Shown here piece by piece: positions 63,601 to 64,000 of a DNA stretch of 64,000 bases. The position numbers and the translations under genes are program-made. Position 1 is the first letter of the stretch; the number at the start of each line of letters is the position of its first letter. The notes beneath the pieces are model-generated. The model did not search any database, was not told where the DNA came from, and saw only the letters and a program-made list of their open reading frames with translations. The DNA comes from Bacteroidota bacterium (lineage in GTDB: Bacteria; Bacteroidota; Bacteroidia; Cytophagales; Cyclobacteriaceae): the NCBI GenBank assembly GCA_016191555.1, contig JACPVX010000025.1, positions 1-64,000 of the forward strand. Direction: 5' to 3'.

Positions 63601-64000
63601 TACGCAACGACTAAGCACACCATGGGGTGGTGTTGCAGCGACTAATTATGTATGGAGCTTTACCTCCAGTACTACGGCAACACCTTCTGGGGCTCGACAA
63701 GATATTTACCGCAATGGAAGAAGAATTGCCAACGACAATACGATGGCAGCATTCACAGGTAACAATAGTAATTTTAATCTTGGATCCTCTGGTGGTAGTG
63801 GTTTCTTCAATGGTGACATAGATGAAGTAGTGTTCTATAAAGGAGCATTGTCATTATCGCAATTGCAGCGCATTCAAAGTTATCTGGCCATCAAATACGG
63901 TATTACTTTAGATCAAACCGCGGCTCAGAATTATTACGCATCTGATTGGAATGGCGCTACCGGAACAGTCGTTTGGGATGCAACAGCGGCCGGCACCTAT
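54689..64000 (+). CDS. Giant secreted multidomain protein with repeated LamG-like modules (3' end outside window)
   Basis: The frame beginning at ATG 54689 stays open for all 3,104 codons to the window edge, checked at eight module boundaries. Residues 1-22 form a signal peptide ([19 protein letters not shown]). Then come at least eight modules of about 390-440 residues, each starting PGG and holding a LamG/concanavalin A-type jellyroll of about 210 residues, a conserved stretch ([10 protein letters not shown](I/L)T..., then G(V/I)GRDD and KS), and a beta-sandwich-like end (DYxLLxDTDxDFSxGAT, FFTIAA). The middle stretch resembles DUF8202. Role as adhesin or glycan-binding surface protein is inferred; a C-terminal secretion (T9SS) domain would lie beyond the window. 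Confidence 0.88.
   Translation, partial: [3104 protein letters not shown]
54755..55927 (+). repeat. LamG module 1 (type A)
   Basis: 391 residues. The jellyroll has [24 protein letters not shown] and GDVNFRKNG blocks; the second part has [11 protein letters not shown] and [14 protein letters not shown]. It is closely similar to modules 2 and 4. Confidence 0.85.
55928..57097 (+). repeat. LamG module 2 (type A)
   Basis: 390 residues, starting [20 protein letters not shown]. The same WRTMFRG, WLQNE and GDVNFRKNG blocks occur as in modules 1 and 4, so a tandem duplication is likely. Confidence 0.85.
57098..58291 (+). repeat. LamG module 3 (divergent jellyroll)
   Basis: 398 residues, starting [23 protein letters not shown]. 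The jellyroll differs ([25 protein letters not shown]), but the second half ([28 protein letters not shown]) is nearly that of type A modules. Confidence 0.8.
58292..59467 (+). repeat. LamG module 4 (type A)
   Basis: 392 residues, starting [19 protein letters not shown], with [10 protein letters not shown] and FTWLQNE as in modules 1 and 2. The last third diverges ([21 protein letters not shown]), resembling the type found in modules 5 and 6. Confidence 0.83.
59468..60667 (+). repeat. LamG module 5 (divergent jellyroll)
   Basis: 400 residues, starting [24 protein letters not shown]. The jellyroll is unique in this protein ([22 protein letters not shown]), followed by the shared [20 protein letters not shown] and [11 protein letters not shown]. 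Confidence 0.8.
60668..61981 (+). repeat. LamG module 6 (type B, longest)
   Basis: 438 residues, starting [21 protein letters not shown]. Type B jellyroll with [41 protein letters not shown] and FTGNNNN blocks. The last part is different and longer ([19 protein letters not shown]), which explains the extra length. Confidence 0.82.
61982..63208 (+). repeat. LamG module 7 (type B)
   Basis: 409 residues, starting [22 protein letters not shown]. Shares [27 protein letters not shown] and [17 protein letters not shown] with modules 6 and 8, then [25 protein letters not shown] and IAGIGRDD. Confidence 0.82.
63209..64000 (+). repeat. LamG module 8 (type B, cut by the window edge)
   Basis: At least 264 residues, starting [21 protein letters not shown], with [24 protein letters not shown] and [17 protein letters not shown] as in module 6, and [14 protein letters not shown] near the edge. 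Confidence 0.82.

Noticed and set aside
54682..63821. Many open frames of 60-119 codons on both strands
   Set aside because: All lie inside the giant LamG protein gene, whose own frame is continuous and full of recognisable motifs.

Overview
The window is a contiguous chromosomal stretch from a Gram-negative member of the Bacteroidota, most likely order Cytophagales. This is inferred from four things: the Bacteroidota-type -7 motif TAnnTTTG in front of several genes; the gene order CBS protein - NAD kinase - beta-barrel proteins - uppS - bamA - two ompH genes; many predicted outer-membrane barrels; and families typical of the phylum (DUF2911, FtsX-like giant permeases, multi-LamG surface proteins). 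No rRNA, tRNA, CRISPR array, transposase or prophage was seen.

Layout. 1-1907: 3' part of a MacB/FtsX-type permease. 1948-2556: yefM-yoeB toxin-antitoxin module with a clear palindromic operator. 2565-14251: a mixed, mostly minus-strand region with a radical SAM protein, a PLP enzyme plus a PagL-like lipid A deacylase (plus strand), lptB, recJ, a glycine-rich secreted protein, a SPOR-like protein, DUF2911, an amidohydrolase, a Gfo/Idh/MocA oxidoreductase and a nucleoside-type MFS transporter. 14266-15651: fumC. 15797-30086: an accessory island of three PadR regulator + prefix-domain permease pairs and one stand-alone permease, interleaved with an XRE regulator, a CPBP membrane protease and a SIMPL-domain protein. 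No ABC ATPase is encoded near these permeases. 30090-35136: 2OG oxygenase, LEA-like lipoprotein, convergent histidine kinase and receiver, YHS protein, outer-membrane barrel, pdxJ. 35255-45125: envelope and housekeeping genes (yqeY, cvpA, hydrolase, CBS protein, nadK, two barrels, uppS, bamA, two skp/ompH), closed by an intrinsic terminator. 45123-51143: 5-oxoprolinase halves hyuA and hyuB (possibly one frameshifted gene), two lipoproteins, prfA, and an intergenic repeat block. 51297-51820: a second toxin-antitoxin pair (ParE-like). 51809-54603: a compact type III polyketide synthase - methyltransferase - UbiA prenyltransferase locus.

54689-64000: one continuous open frame of at least 3,104 codons that runs off the window. 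It has a signal peptide and at least eight roughly 390-440-residue modules. Each module joins a LamG/concanavalin-like domain to a conserved segment carrying a KYG(I/L)T and a G(V/I)GRDD motif. It is a giant secreted or surface protein.

Most unusual elements: the giant modular surface protein with its mosaic domain shuffling; the PadR/orphan-permease island with perfect inverted repeats in front of a padR gene; the small PKS/prenyltransferase locus; and the apparent frameshift dividing a 5-oxoprolinase. All functions are assigned by reading motifs by eye. No database search was run.
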